NCBI RefSeq assembly: GCF_005871205.1
Contig: NZ_SWKM01000013.1
Coordinates: 558,001-622,000 of the forward strand
Length of the DNA: 64,000 nucleotides
Source: Marinobacter alexandrii
Lineage (GTDB): Bacteria > Pseudomonadota > Gammaproteobacteria > Pseudomonadales > Oleiphilaceae
Direction of reading: 5' to 3'
Part shown: piece after piece, positions 25,898 to 38,440 of the stretch
How the letters are laid out: the number at the start of each line of letters is the position of its first letter
Numbering within the stretch: position 1 is the first letter of the stretch
Notes under the pieces: generated by a model
Database searches by the model: none
What the model was told of the DNA's origin: nothing
What the model saw: the letters and a program-made list of their open reading frames with translations, nothing else
Position numbers and translations under genes: made by a program

Positions 25898-27835
25898 ATG
25901 CAGGACACTTACACATTCAAGGAAATTCCGTCACAGCGGCCGAACACCCCGCTGCTGGACCGGATCGATGCACCGGCTCAGCTGCGAGAGCTGCCGGCTG
26001 AGCAGCTCACCCAGCTGGCCCGGGAACTGCGCGCGTTTCTGCTGTGGTCTGTGGGCCAGACCGGGGGTCATTTTGGCGCCGGTCTTGGCGTACTTGAGCT
26101 GACCGTGGCCTTGCACTATGTCTTCAATACTCCGGAAGACCGGCTGGTCTGGGACGTAGGTCACCAGGCCTACCCCCATAAGATCCTCACGGGCCGACGG
26201 GAACAGATGGGCACCATTCGCCGCAAGGACGGCCTGGCCGGCTTCCCGAAGCGGGCCGAGAGCGAGTACGACACCTTTGGTGTGGGTCATTCCAGCACCT
26301 CCATCAGTGCCGCCCTGGGCATGGCCATCGCCGCCCGTATGCAGAATACCGGTCGCAAGAGTATTGCGGTCATCGGCGACGGTGCGATGACCGCGGGCAT
26401 GGCTTTCGAGGCCCTGAACCACGCCGGCCACCTCCACTCCGACATGCTGGTGATCCTGAACGACAACGACATGTCGATCTCCCGCAATGTCGGTGGACTC
26501 TCCAATTACTTCGCCAAGCTGCTGGCCAGCCGGACCTACAATCAGGTTCGCGACAGCAGCAAGAAGGTGCTTCAGGGCGCGCCGCACCTGATGGCCCTGG
26601 CCAAGAAAACCGAAGAGCATTTCAAGGGCATGATTGCCCCCGGCACCCTGTTCGAGGAACTGGGCTTCAATTACATCGGCCCCATTGATGGCCATGACTT
26701 GCCGTTGCTGGTCGAGACTCTGGAAAACATCCGGGAACTGGAAGGACCCCAGTTCCTGCACGTGGTAACCACCAAGGGCAAAGGGTTCGCGCCGGCCGAA
26801 GCCGACCCAATTGGCTATCACGCCATCAACAAGATCGAGCCAGTGCCGGCCCACAAACCCGAACCGGTCACCCCCAAGCCGGCCAAGCCCAAGTACGCCA
26901 ACGTCTTTGGCCAGTGGCTGTGCGACACCGCAGCGCAGGACGAACGGGTGGTTGGTATTACCCCCGCCATGTGCGAGGGCTCGGATCTGCTGGCGTTTGC
27001 CGAACGCTATCCTGAGCGGTATTTCGATGTCGCCATTGCCGAGCAGCATTCGGTAACTCTGGCTGCTGGACTGGCCTGTGATGGCGCCAAACCGGTACTG
27101 GCGATCTACTCGACCTTTCTGCAACGGGGTTACGACCAGCTGATCCACGACGTTGCGATCCAAAACCTGGACGTGCTGTTTGCGATCGACCGGGCCGGGC
27201 TTGTGGGCGAAGACGGCCCGACCCACGCCGGCGCCTTCGATATCAGCTACCTTCGCTGCATCCCGAACATGCTGGTGATGACGCCGTCGGATGAAAATGA
27301 AACCCGTCAGCTGCTGCAAACCGGCCTGATGTTCAGCGGCCCGGCTGCAGTTCGATATCCCCGTGGCACTGGCCCTGGCGCAGAGATCCAGCCGTCCCTC
27401 GACGGACTGCCCATCGGCAAGGGTCGGCGCGTTCGTGACGGCAGCGGCATTGCCATCCTCAACTTCGGTACGCTTCTGACTCCTGCGCTGGAGGCAGCTG
27501 AGGCTCTGGGTGCGACGGTGGCGGACATGCGCTTTGTGAAGCCACTGGACGAGGAGCTGATCGTCGCCCTGGCCGAGCAGCACGAGTTACTGGTGACACT
27601 TGAAGAGAACGCCATTGCCGGAGGTGCCGGCAGCGCGGTGACCGAGTTCCTGAACCATCGCGAGGTACAGATGCCGGTGCTGCAGCTGGGCCTGCTGGAC
27701 ACCTTTATTGATCACGGCAAGCACGGCGAACTGTTGCATGACTGCGGCCTCGATGCCGACGGCATCCGCATCGCCATCGAAGGGCGCATTGAGCGCTTGC
27801 AGCGTCAGAGCCTGAAGGCAGTGAAACAGTCTTGA
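25898..27835 (+). CDS. dxs: 1-deoxy-D-xylulose-5-phosphate synthase
   Basis: First enzyme of the methylerythritol phosphate pathway: pyruvate and glyceraldehyde-3-phosphate to DXP, using thiamine diphosphate. Seen: 645 residues; HxGH-like [23 protein letters not shown]; thiamine-binding [18 protein letters not shown], then [27 protein letters not shown] in the pyrimidine domain; C-terminal GLPDTFIDHG-like [16 protein letters not shown]. Start ATG at 25898 gives the family N-terminus. Followed by an intrinsic terminator. Confidence 0.98.
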   Translation: MQDTYTFKEIPSQRPNTPLLDRIDAPAQLRELPAEQLTQLARELRAFLLWSVGQTGGHFGAGLGVLELTVALHYVFNTPEDRLVWDVGHQAYPHKILTGRREQMGTIRRKDGLAGFPKRAESEYDTFGVGHSSTSISAALGMAIAARMQNTGRKSIAVIGDGAMTAGMAFEALNHAGHLHSDMLVILNDNDMSISRNVGGLSNYFAKLLASRTYNQVRDSSKKVLQGAPHLMALAKKTEEHFKGMIAPGTLFEELGFNYIGPIDGHDLPLLVETLENIRELEGPQFLHVVTTKGKGFAPAEADPIGYHAINKIEPVPAHKPEPVTPKPAKPKYANVFGQWLCDTAAQDERVVGITPAMCEGSDLLAFAERYPERYFDVAIAEQHSVTLAAGLACDGAKPVLAIYSTFLQRGYDQLIHDVAIQNLDVLFAIDRAGLVGEDGPTHAGAFDISYLRCIPNMLVMTPSDENETRQLLQTGLMFSGPAAVRYPRGTGPGAEIQPSLDGLPIGKGRRVRDGSGIAILNFGTLLTPALEAAEALGATVADMRFVKPLDEELIVALAEQHELLVTLEENAIAGGAGSAVTEFLNHREVQMPVLQLGLLDTFIDHGKHGELLHDCGLDADGIRIAIEGRIERLQRQSLKAVKQS

Positions 27836-27881
27836 ACTGGTAGACAGTCCTGAACTGTTGGATAGCGCTGAACCGCCACCA

Positions 27882-27911
27882 CAAAAAAGCCCGCCATTTG
27901 GCGGGCTTTTT
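27882..27911. terminator. Bidirectional terminator between dxs and ribA
   Basis: A-run, stem AGCCCGCC, four-to-five-base loop and GGCGGGCT, then a T-run. It serves dxs on the plus strand and could also end ribA on the minus strand. Confidence 0.9.
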
Positions 27912-27937
27912 CATGCAACAGGGAAAGTATCCCGACC

Positions 27938-28552
27938 TCAGTCGGTGAGATCGTCGTCCTGATGGGTTTCCAGCCAGTGCCCAAGCTTGCTCTGCTTGGT
28001 GTCCAGGTAGTGCTCGTTGTGCGGGTTCCGGCCCACGTGCAGCGGTACCCGCTCGGTGATATCGATACCGTACGACTCCAGGGCTTTGACCTTTCTCGGG
28101 TTGTTGGTCATCAGCCTCAGGCTCTTGATGCCCAGATGCTCCAGCATGTCCTTACACATGCTGTAGTCCCGGAGATCCGCGGCGAAACCAAGCTGCTCGT
28201 TGGCCTCAACGGTATCTGCGCCCTGATCCTGAAGGTTGTAGGCACGGATCTTGTTCAGCAGGCCAATACCGCGGCCTTCCTGACGCAGGTACATGAGGAT
28301 GCCCCGGCCTTCCCGGGCGATACTGCGCAAGGCTTCTTCCAGTTGGTAGCCGCAGTCACAGCGCATGCTGTACAGCGCATCGCCGGTGAGGCATTCGGAG
28401 TGTGTACGGGCCAGCATGGGCTCGTTCTCGTCCAGTTTACCCAAGGTCAGGGCCACGTGCTCTTTACCCGTATCCGGTTCCTCAAAGCCGTGCATGTCAA
28501 AAACGCCGAACGGGGTCGGCAAGCGGCAGGTCTGGATGTAACGAACAGCCAC
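27938..28552 (-). CDS. ribA: GTP cyclohydrolase II
   Basis: Opens the GTP imidazole ring to start riboflavin synthesis. Seen: zinc-binding Cys cluster [23 protein letters not shown], followed by [24 protein letters not shown] and the C-terminal [18 protein letters not shown] chose the GTG at 28552, which has a GAGGA ribosome-binding site six bases upstream and gives 204 residues, close to the family norm; the frame is open further upstream but that part overlaps moaC. No FMN riboswitch was seen. Confidence 0.95.
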   Translation of the reverse strand: MAVRYIQTCRLPTPFGVFDMHGFEEPDTGKEHVALTLGKLDENEPMLARTHSECLTGDALYSMRCDCGYQLEEALRSIAREGRGILMYLRQEGRGIGLLNKIRAYNLQDQGADTVEANEQLGFAADLRDYSMCKDMLEHLGIKSLRLMTNNPRKVKALESYGIDITERVPLHVGRNPHNEHYLDTKQSKLGHWLETHQDDDLTD

Positions 28553-28590
28553 AGTGGTTCCTCGTGGTTCAGTCAATCTGGCCGCGCATT

Positions 28591-29079
28591 CTAGCACGCG
28601 GCTGTCGGTGATACCCAGTGGCCGCTGCGTCCGCCTTTCTTTTCCAGCAGTCGCACCGCACCAATTTCCATCCCGCGATCTACCGCCTTGCACATATCGT
28701 ACAGAGTCAGCGCCGCAACGCTGGCGGCGGTCAGGGCTTCCATTTCGACACCCGTCTGCCCCGAGAGTTTGCATCGGGTCTGAATATGCACCGAGGCGCC
28801 GTCCTCGCCGGGAGCCAGCTCAACCTTGACCGAGGTCAGATTGAGCGAGTGGCAAAGCGGAATCAGCTCGTGGGTCTTTTTCGCGGCCATGATGCCGGCA
28901 ATGCGCGCCACCGCAAGCACATCCCCCTTAGGGTGATCGCCCGCAACGATCATGTTCAGGGTTTCCGGGGTCATGCGAATGGTGGCCTCGGCCCTGGCTT
29001 CGCGCTCGGTCACAGCCTTGTCAGTGACATCGACCATGCGGGCTTCGCCATTGTCATCCAGGTGCGTTAACTTACTCAC
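28591..29079 (-). CDS. moaC: Cyclic pyranopterin monophosphate synthase MoaC
   Basis: Second step of molybdenum cofactor synthesis, forming cPMP from 3',8-cyclo-GTP. Seen: [20 protein letters not shown] at the N-terminus, the conserved [20 protein letters not shown] stretch [21 protein letters not shown], and [28 protein letters not shown]. The GTG at 29079 has GGAGA five bases upstream and gives 162 residues, matching the family. No other moa or moe gene is in the window. It is 38 bases upstream of ribA, so the two pterin-from-GTP genes may be co-transcribed. Confidence 0.96.
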   Translation of the reverse strand: MSKLTHLDDNGEARMVDVTDKAVTEREARAEATIRMTPETLNMIVAGDHPKGDVLAVARIAGIMAAKKTHELIPLCHSLNLTSVKVELAPGEDGASVHIQTRCKLSGQTGVEMEALTAASVAALTLYDMCKAVDRGMEIGAVRLLEKKGGRSGHWVSPTAAC

Positions 29080-29166
29080 GGCGTCTCCAAAACTGTCTTG
29101 AATGAGGAATTCGATCGGCAGGATTAAAAGCATACCAGAGATGGGCGTCACAACCCCGGATAACCG

Positions 29167-30144
29167 TCAGTGCTGCGGCCACCAAAACCGGATGCCAGCA
29201 ACGCCCTGACCACCCTCGTTGCGGGCACGAGCAATGTCTTCAGGGTTCAGGCCGCCCAGCCCGAACACAGGAATTGTTGCCGTAGCCGCCATCCCCCGAA
29301 ACGCGTCCCATCCGATGCCCTCTGCCCCGGGATGGGTGGCCGTGGCCCGCACCGGCCCCAGGGTGGCGTAGTCCGCCCCAATCTCGACCGCGTGGGCAAG
29401 CTGATCAGCGCTGTGGCAGGACACACCAAGCCAGGCCTGCGACGGCACCGGTCGGGAAACAAGGCTGGCCGCCTCGCGCCACGGCAGGTGCAGCCCCGCC
29501 GCACCCGGGGTGTCGGCGAACCTTGCCGGAGCCCCGTGGACGATCAATCCGGTGTCGGCACGCCGGCACACTGCCAGAGCCTGCTGTGCTAACTCTCGGT
29601 AAGCGGCTGACGCCAATTCCTGAGCTCGAAGTACTATTAAAGGCCGCTCCTGTACTAGATCCGCAAGCGCAGCCTGCAGGCTCGCAACGCCACCGTCGAC
29701 GGTGGTGATGGTGCCGGTGATCGCCAGCGCCGAGGGTAACCGCAGGGCTCGGATGATGGGGCGATTGGCGGCCGGGAACTGATCATCCTGCAGCTCTTCC
29801 GGCGCCAGCCAGGCGATGGGCTGACCTTCACAGCCTACGGCCTCACCGACGGCCTCTGAGGTGCGCCACACGTCCAGGAACACCCGCTTGTCACCATAGT
29901 CATGGCGAATGCCGATAACCGGCTCAAGGGACGCCTCCGGTACCGCCAGAGCGGTTTCCTCGGCAATCTCACGCACCAGTGCCTGCTGGACGGTTTCACC
30001 CGGCTCAACCTTGCCGCCGGGAAACTCCAGCAGCCCACCCTGGTGGGTGTGGTCTGGACGCCGGGCAATCAGCACCCGACCGTCACGGATGATCACCGCG
30101 ACGGCAACGTGGATCTCACGGATCGGCGTGGCAACCTCTGTCAT
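29167..30144 (-). CDS. Nudix hydrolase fused to ThiE-like domain
   Basis: Seen: N-terminal MutT-type Nudix domain (residues about 8-130) with GGLLEFPGGKVEPGETVQQ and REIAEETAL, a near-complete Nudix box. After it comes a thiamine-phosphate-synthase-like barrel (about 145-325) with IVLRAQEL, LHLPWREA, LGPVRATATHPGAEGIG and IPVFGLGGLNPEDIARA. 325 residues. Known: this fusion occurs in many gammaproteobacteria, where the Nudix half resembles 8-oxo-dGTPase MutT. Whether the second half still makes or recycles thiamine phosphate is unknown. Two bases separate it from argJ. Confidence 0.9.
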   Translation of the reverse strand: MTEVATPIREIHVAVAVIIRDGRVLIARRPDHTHQGGLLEFPGGKVEPGETVQQALVREIAEETALAVPEASLEPVIGIRHDYGDKRVFLDVWRTSEAVGEAVGCEGQPIAWLAPEELQDDQFPAANRPIIRALRLPSALAITGTITTVDGGVASLQAALADLVQERPLIVLRAQELASAAYRELAQQALAVCRRADTGLIVHGAPARFADTPGAAGLHLPWREAASLVSRPVPSQAWLGVSCHSADQLAHAVEIGADYATLGPVRATATHPGAEGIGWDAFRGMAATATIPVFGLGGLNPEDIARARNEGGQGVAGIRFWWPQH

Positions 30145-30146
30145 GC

Positions 30147-31364
30147 TCAGGTCCGGTACTCGGCGTTAATGGTCACGTAGTCATGGGAAAAATCACAGGT
30201 CCAGACAGTTTCGTTCACTGTGCCGCGTTTGAGATCAATGGCGATAGTGATGTCCTCTCGATCCATGACCGCCTGCCCACGGGCTTCCGAGTAATCGTCG
30301 GCACGGCCGCCGTTACGAACCAGGCAGACCTCACCCAGGAAGATCTCCAGGGCATTGAGATCGAGATCCGGAACGCCGGCGCGGCCAACCGCGGCCAGAA
30401 TCCGGCCCCAGTTCGGGTCGGAAGCAAACAGCGCGGTTTTCACCAGGGGCGAGTGCGCCACGGTGTAGGCCACATCCAGCGCCTCCTGCTGAGTCGCAGC
30501 GCCGCTGACGTCAATAGTGACAAATTTGGTGGCACCCTCGCCGTCGCGCACGATGGCGTGTGCCAGGTCCAGGTAGACCTGGCGCAGGGCTTCACGCAAC
30601 TCGGGCAGCTCAGGGTTGTCGGCGGTAATCTCGGGCCCCGTGTACTGGCCGCTGGCCATCAACATGCAGCAGTCGTTGGTGGAGGTATCGCCATCGATGG
30701 TAATGCGGTTGAACGACTTCTCGCCCAGCTCATAGGCCAGGGTCTGCAGCAGTTGCGGCTCGATGCGGGCGTCGGTGGCGATGAAGCCCAGCATGGTGGC
30801 CATGTTCGGGCGAATCATGCCCGCGCCCTTGCTGATCCCGGAAATGGTTACGGTGTGGCCGCCAAGATCCAGCCGGCAGGACGCACCCTTGGGCCGGGTG
30901 TCGGTGGTCATGATGCCGCTGGCCGCTTCTTCCCAGCGCCCTTCGTCGGTACTGGCGAGTGCATCCGGCAGGGCATCGACAATTTTCGCTACCGGCAGCG
31001 GCTCACCGATCACACCGGTCGAGAATGGCAGCACCTCAGTGGCGCTGACACCGGCCTGCTGTGCCAGTGCAGTGCAGCAAGCCACGGCATCGGTCATGCC
31101 GCGCTCACCAGTCCCAGCGTTGGCATTGCCGGTATTTATCAGCAGGTAACGCGGTGCCTTTGCGGCCAGGTGCTGTCGGCTCAGGGTGACCGGTGCGGCG
31201 CAGAACTGGTTACGGGTAAAGATACCAGCGACCCGGCTATCCGGCGCCAGTTCGAACACCACAATGTCCTTTCGGCCGGGCTTCTTGATACCGGCGCTGG
31301 CAATGCCCAGCTTGACGCCGGCCACCGGGAAAAAATCGGGCAAGGTTCCGGGACCTACTGCCAT
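30147..31364 (-). CDS. argJ: Bifunctional ornithine acetyltransferase/N-acetylglutamate synthase
   Basis: Transfers the acetyl group from N-acetylornithine to glutamate in cyclic arginine synthesis. Seen: 405 residues; the autoproteolysis region GMIRPNMATMLGFIATDA, where the precursor splits before the Thr of ATML to give alpha and beta chains; KGASCRLDLGGHTVTISGISKGAG; C-terminal WTCDFSHDYVTINAEYRT. A GGAG-type ribosome-binding site precedes the ATG. Lies downstream of secA but is separated by the secA terminator. Confidence 0.97.
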   Translation of the reverse strand: MAVGPGTLPDFFPVAGVKLGIASAGIKKPGRKDIVVFELAPDSRVAGIFTRNQFCAAPVTLSRQHLAAKAPRYLLINTGNANAGTGERGMTDAVACCTALAQQAGVSATEVLPFSTGVIGEPLPVAKIVDALPDALASTDEGRWEEAASGIMTTDTRPKGASCRLDLGGHTVTISGISKGAGMIRPNMATMLGFIATDARIEPQLLQTLAYELGEKSFNRITIDGDTSTNDCCMLMASGQYTGPEITADNPELPELREALRQVYLDLAHAIVRDGEGATKFVTIDVSGAATQQEALDVAYTVAHSPLVKTALFASDPNWGRILAAVGRAGVPDLDLNALEIFLGEVCLVRNGGRADDYSEARGQAVMDREDITIAIDLKRGTVNETVWTCDFSHDYVTINAEYRT

Positions 31365-31410
31365 CCTGCATCTCCTCTGACAATGCCTTAAACAGGCAAT
31401 TCATAACGTA

Positions 31411-31446
31411 AAAACCCGCAGCCTGAGGATGTCAGGTTGCGGGTCT
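31411..31446 (-). terminator. Intrinsic terminator of secA
   Basis: On the minus strand: stem ACCCGCAACCTGA, five-base loop, TCAGGCTGCGGGT, then a T-tract. One mismatch in thirteen stem positions. Confidence 0.88.
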
Positions 31447-31470
31447 TGAACCTTGGTTCAGTCTCGACGA

Positions 31471-34215
<2,745 letters not shown>

Positions 34216-34370
34216 AGACCACTGCTTCTTTGATTAATCGGAGGAAGCCGGCATTCTAACCTTATTTCGCGACCGGAAAAAAGGTAGCGCTCACGGCAGT
34301 ACAGATTGGGATAACTTGTTGATGTTCCAACTGCCGGTCAAGACGACGTTGAGGACGCCAGGACAGCAGA

Positions 34371-34394
34371 ACGTAAGGGAAGGAACCCTTACGT
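34371..34394. repeat. Hairpin-forming inverted repeat between secA and the M23 gene
   Basis: Nine-base perfect stem ACGTAAGGG/CCCTTACGT around a six-base loop, sixteen bases after the M23 stop codon. The minus-strand sequence after the stem has only short T-runs, so it is at best a weak terminator of the M23 gene. The remaining DNA up to secA carries its leader; TAGAAT on the minus strand could be a -10. Confidence 0.55.
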
Positions 34395-34410
34395 GGAGCG
34401 GAAAGGAACT

Positions 34411-35364
34411 TCAGTTGCTGGACCGGGCAATATACTTCACCGGATCCTTGGAACGACCATTGTGCAGCACTTCAAAGTGCACGTGGGGGCCGGTGGATCG
34501 GCCGGTGCTGCCCATCAGGGCCACTACCTGCCCTTTCTGCACAACGTCACCGACGCTGACCTCAATGGTCTTGCAGTGGCCGTAGCGGGTGACCAGGCCA
34601 TCACCATGGTCGATTTCAACCAGGTTTCCGTAGCCATATCGCTCGCCGGCCCAGGTTACGACGCCACCAGCGACCGAAATAATATCACTGCCTTCCTTGC
34701 CAGCCAGGTCGACGCCGTCATGCCAGGTGCGCTTGCCATTAAAGGGATCCGAACGGTAACCGTACTTGGAGGAGAGCCAACCCCAGGTTATCGGCCGGCC
34801 TTCAACAAACATTTCCTCTTCGAGCTTCTGCCGCGATGCCAACTTGTCCAGCAGCCGCAATTGCTGCTCCCGGTCGTCCAGCTGTTCTTCCAGGCGCTCA
34901 ATCATTCGGGTCAGTGCCGGTGCGCTAAAGGATTCGCGCTCGCCGCTGCCTTCCGGACCACCAACCGCGGCCGGCTCATCAAAATTGAACTCTTCGCTCG
35001 CAACCAGCCCGGACTCGACAAAACGCTGTCCCAACGCATCCAGCCGCAGTAGGCGACCTTGTATCTGGCCCAGGCGGAGGGTGAGTGCATCAATCTGCTG
35101 CTGCACTTCCTGTTGTACCATCGACAATTCCGACTTCTGCTCGTCCAGTCGCGCCTGCCAATGAGCCACCAGGGCAGACGGTGTCGGTTTTGCGGCCTCG
35201 GCCTTGCTGACCGCAACCTGATAACCTGCCCAGCCCGCTATGCCAAGCACAGCCAGTAACAGGCAAAGCACGCCCACGGCCACCGGCGCATTCAGTGCCA
35301 CCACGCGGGATTGCCCGTGATGCCTGCCAACGAGGATAATATTCATATCATTTTCTGATTTCAT
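34411..35364 (-). CDS. M23 family peptidoglycan endopeptidase (membrane anchored)
   Basis: Seen: one N-terminal membrane segment (APVAVGVLCLLLAVLGIAGWAGY), a long coiled coil rich in Glu, Gln and Leu (about residues 65-190), and a C-terminal LytM/M23 domain with zinc ligands HDGVDLAG and GPHVHFEVLHNG, so it is probably catalytically competent. 317 residues from the ATG at 35364; a second ATG six codons later is possible. Inference: a periplasmic D,D-endopeptidase or, like EnvC-type coiled-coil LytM proteins, an amidase activator. Lies between secA and the dcw cluster, divergent from dciA. Confidence 0.88.
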   Translation of the reverse strand: MKSENDMNIILVGRHHGQSRVVALNAPVAVGVLCLLLAVLGIAGWAGYQVAVSKAEAAKPTPSALVAHWQARLDEQKSELSMVQQEVQQQIDALTLRLGQIQGRLLRLDALGQRFVESGLVASEEFNFDEPAAVGGPEGSGERESFSAPALTRMIERLEEQLDDREQQLRLLDKLASRQKLEEEMFVEGRPITWGWLSSKYGYRSDPFNGKRTWHDGVDLAGKEGSDIISVAGGVVTWAGERYGYGNLVEIDHGDGLVTRYGHCKTIEVSVGDVVQKGQVVALMGSTGRSTGPHVHFEVLHNGRSKDPVKYIARSSN

Positions 35365-35577
35365 CTTGAGTCGCAACCTGTGTCCTGTAGTGTTGCGCCC
35401 CGGAAATTTCCATATGGGCTTGCCATCCATGACAACAACTACGTACTGAGAAGTCGTAGCGCCCGGGTAGACATACTTCGTGAAGACAATGTAAAACGAG
35501 TCTAGTACGGGCACTACGCATAAACCGTGCCGAAGTGTAACCAATCGTAAACAAACTCGTCGAGTGAAAACCCGCCC

Positions 35578-36024
35578 ATGAAGCGAAAAAGCGAACAGAA
35601 AGCAAGCTTTGACAAGCTCGGTGGCACCCCGGTCCTGAAAGAGCTCATGACCAAAGCGGAACTTCATCGCCAGGCTGAGGAGCAGGTACTGTCCGCGCTA
35701 CCCGGCTCGCTTGCCGAGGGCACACGGTTTGTCAGCTGTCAGGAAGGTGAACTGATTCTGTCCGCAGAGAACGCTGGCAAGGCCAGCCAGATTCGCTTCC
35801 GCCAGCACGAGATCATGCAGAGTGTGCGGGAAAACGAGCTGTTCCAGTTCGTCTGGAAACTCAAGGTTAAGGTCGTCCCGCCAAGATTCCGGGACGCCCC
35901 CAGGTTCACAAAAGCACCCCTGAGCAAAGAAAATGCCCAGCTCCTCAAAGAGGAAGCCGGGCACACGAAGGATAAAAAACTACGCGAGGTTCTCGAAAAA
36001 CTCGCAAGCCACGTCCGGGATTAG
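35578..36024 (+). CDS. dciA: DciA family helicase loader (DUF721)
   Basis: Seen: 148 residues with the DUF721 core: hydrophobic helix LVKELMTKA-like VLKELMTKAELHRQAEEQVLSALP, then GTRFVSCQEGELILSAENAGKASQIRFRQHEI, and a basic C-terminal tail ending LEKLASHVRD. Known: DciA is the ancestral loader of the replicative helicase DnaB in bacteria lacking DnaC. Location between secA and lpxC is the usual one in pseudomonads. It converges with lpxC, ten bases apart. Confidence 0.85.
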   Translation: MKRKSEQKASFDKLGGTPVLKELMTKAELHRQAEEQVLSALPGSLAEGTRFVSCQEGELILSAENAGKASQIRFRQHEIMQSVRENELFQFVWKLKVKVVPPRFRDAPRFTKAPLSKENAQLLKEEAGHTKDKKLREVLEKLASHVRD

Positions 36025-36034
36025 GCGTCCTGCC

Positions 36035-36952
36035 TTAAGCCGGGGCCGCCAGCACAGGCTTCATGTAGGAGATGGGCGCGGTCGCTTCGTCATCGAAGGT
36101 AACCACTTCCCACGCGTCCTCTTCCGCCCTGAGCTTGCGCAGTAGCTTATTATTCAGATCGTGACCGGATTTGATGCCACGAAACTCACCAATAAGGCTA
36201 TTACCCAGCAGGTACAGGTCACCGATGGCGTCCAGCACCTTGTGCTTAACAAACTCGTCATCGTAACGAAGACCGTCTTCGTTAAGAATTTTGTAGTCGT
36301 CAACCACAATGGCGTTATCCACACTGCCACCGAGGGCCAGGTTCATCGCCCGCAGCTTCTCAATGTCGCGCATGAAACCGAAGGTCCGAGCGCGGCTCAC
36401 CTCTTTTACAAACGAGGTGCTGGAGAAGTCGACGGTTGCGGTCTGGGCACGACCCTTGAACACCGGGTGGTCAAAGTCGATGCCGAAGCTGACCTTGAAG
36501 CCTTCAAACGGCAGGAAGGTCGCCTTCTTGTCGCCTTCTTCAAGAGTCACTTCCCGCTTGATGCGGATGAAACGCTTAGCCGCTTCCTGCTCGGCAATGC
36601 CGGCAGACTGAAGCAGAAACACGAACGGCCCAGCGGAACCATCCATGATCGGCACTTCAGCAGCGCTGAGTTCCACGAAGCAGTTATCGATACCGAGACC
36701 AGCCATTGCCGACAGCAAATGCTCTACTGTCGCCACACGAACACCGTCTTTTACCAGCGTCGTAGACAGCATGGTCTCACCCACATTTTCCGCGCAGGCA
36801 CGAATCTCGACCATCGGGTCCAGATCGGTCCTCCGGAAGATAATGCCTGAGTCTACCGGGGCGGGCTTCAGGGTAAGGTAAACCTTCTCCCCGGAGTGCA
36901 GCCCTACACCGGTAGCACGGATAGTGTTTTTAAGTGTCCGTTGTCTGATCAT
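36035..36952 (-). CDS. lpxC: UDP-3-O-acyl-N-acetylglucosamine deacetylase
   Basis: Committed zinc-dependent step of lipid A synthesis. Seen: 305 residues; N-terminal [22 protein letters not shown]; zinc-ligand His in [16 protein letters not shown]; substrate region [20 protein letters not shown]; and [17 protein letters not shown] with the second His and Asp ligands. Last gene of the dcw cluster. The 233 bases between ftsZ and lpxC hold a TTGACG that could be a -35, so lpxC may have its own promoter. Confidence 0.98.
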   Translation of the reverse strand: MIRQRTLKNTIRATGVGLHSGEKVYLTLKPAPVDSGIIFRRTDLDPMVEIRACAENVGETMLSTTLVKDGVRVATVEHLLSAMAGLGIDNCFVELSAAEVPIMDGSAGPFVFLLQSAGIAEQEAAKRFIRIKREVTLEEGDKKATFLPFEGFKVSFGIDFDHPVFKGRAQTATVDFSSTSFVKEVSRARTFGFMRDIEKLRAMNLALGGSVDNAIVVDDYKILNEDGLRYDDEFVKHKVLDAIGDLYLLGNSLIGEFRGIKSGHDLNNKLLRKLRAEEDAWEVVTFDDEATAPISYMKPVLAAPA

Positions 36953-37185
36953 CGGTTCATTATTCCGTCACAAAATGTCGATATTCTGAGCAAAAATCTG
37001 CCCGGAGAATATCAGAAAGTAAGACTGAGTACCATTTAACCAACGCGGCTTTGCGTCAAATTTACAATAAGCCAACGCTTGGTAATCAGCGCACGTTTAT
37101 CCGGATTAATGGTTCCTTTTTGCTGCTCCAGCTCTCGAATCTGGACCGGCAACAACTATACCCGGATCACACTTGCAACAGACTA

Positions 37186-38343
37186 TCAATCAGCCTGACG
37201 TCGCAGGAATGCGGGAATATCGAGATAGTCGACTCCCTGCTCTTCACTTTCCTTGCTCTGGTCAATCGCAACGTTGCCGTGAGACACAGCGCGACGACGC
37301 AGAACCGCCGGACGATCTAACTGGTTGTAATCGGTTGTGCCATCGAGTGTGCGGGAGTTGTCCACCACCTTGGTGGGCTTTTCCCGGTCTCCACCGAGGC
37401 CAGTAGCTACTACAGTGACCTTCAGTTCATCGGTCATTTCCGGATCAATCACAGTGCCCACAACAACGGTGGCGGAATCGGAGGCAAACTCACGCACAAT
37501 GTCGCCAACCTCGGAGAATTCGCCCAGGTTGAGATCCATGCCGGCGGTGATGTTGACCAGAATACCCTTGGCACCCTGCAGGTTGATATCTTCCAGAAGC
37601 GGGCTGCGCACAGCGGCTTCGGCAGCTTCGCGGGCTCGGTTTTCGCCGGTGGCGCGAGCGGTGCCCATCATCGCCATGCCCATTTCAGACATCACCGTCC
37701 TCACGTCGGCAAAGTCGACGTTGATCATGCCGTTGCGGGTAATCAGATCAGCGATACCCTGAACCGCTCCCAACAGCACATCGTTGGCCGAGGCAAAGGC
37801 GTCCAGCAGGCTGGTCTTCTTGCCCATGACCGCCAGCAGCTTTTCGTTCGGGATGGTGATTAGCGAGTCGACGCACTCTTCCAGCTCCTTCAGGCCGGCC
37901 TCGGCGACGCTCATGCGCTTGCCACCTTCAAAGGTGAATGGCTTGGTAACCACAGCCACGGTCAGGATGCCAAGTTCGCGAGCCACTTCGGCCACCACCG
38001 GAGCAGCGCCGGTACCGGTACCGCCACCCATGCCTGCGGTGATGAAGACCATGTCCGCGCCTTGCAGGGATTCTGCAATACGGTCGCGATCTTCCAGGGC
38101 CGACTGGCGCCCGACTTCTGGATTCGCGCCGGCACCAAGCCCCTTGGTAATGTTGCCACCAAGCTGAATGATCTGGCGCGCATCCATATCGGTCAATGCC
38201 TGGGCATCTGTGTTGGCGCAGATAAACTCCACACCTTCGATGTCGCTGTTAAGCATGTGACGCACGGCGTTGCCGCCGCCTCCGCCTACACCGACGACTT
38301 TAATGACAGCGTTTTGCTGGACATTATCGACGAGTTCAAACAT
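37186..38343 (-). CDS. ftsZ: Cell division protein FtsZ
   Basis: Tubulin-like GTPase that forms the division ring. Seen: 385 residues; GVGGGGGNAVRHML; tubulin signature GMGGGTGTGAAPVVAEVA; T7 loop region NVDFADVRTVMSEMG; a flexible linker; and the conserved C-terminal peptide DYLDIPAFLRRQAD that binds FtsA, ZipA and MinC. Preceded by ftsA with a 97-base gap long enough for a promoter. Confidence 0.99.
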   Translation of the reverse strand: MFELVDNVQQNAVIKVVGVGGGGGNAVRHMLNSDIEGVEFICANTDAQALTDMDARQIIQLGGNITKGLGAGANPEVGRQSALEDRDRIAESLQGADMVFITAGMGGGTGTGAAPVVAEVARELGILTVAVVTKPFTFEGGKRMSVAEAGLKELEECVDSLITIPNEKLLAVMGKKTSLLDAFASANDVLLGAVQGIADLITRNGMINVDFADVRTVMSEMGMAMMGTARATGENRAREAAEAAVRSPLLEDINLQGAKGILVNITAGMDLNLGEFSEVGDIVREFASDSATVVVGTVIDPEMTDELKVTVVATGLGGDREKPTKVVDNSRTLDGTTDYNQLDRPAVLRRRAVSHGNVAIDQSKESEEQGVDYLDIPAFLRRQAD

Positions 38344-38440
38344 TTCCCCTACTCCTTCGTGCTGTTAGTTCAGCCTTTCCAGGCTGTTTTTTCGAGAATG
38401 TTTATTCGAGATACCTTCGTTTTCTGCATCCCTGGCTCGG

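Noticed and set aside
25931..27583. A 550-codon open frame on the minus strand opposite dxs
   Set aside because: It mirrors a fully conserved dxs gene; the translation is rich in His, Gly and Gln with no family motif. High-GC codon bias leaves antisense frames open.
36953..37185. Possible small plus-strand gene between ftsZ and lpxC
   Set aside because: The open frame starts in the gap and runs antisense into ftsZ, with no ribosome-binding site; the gap more likely holds the lpxC promoter.
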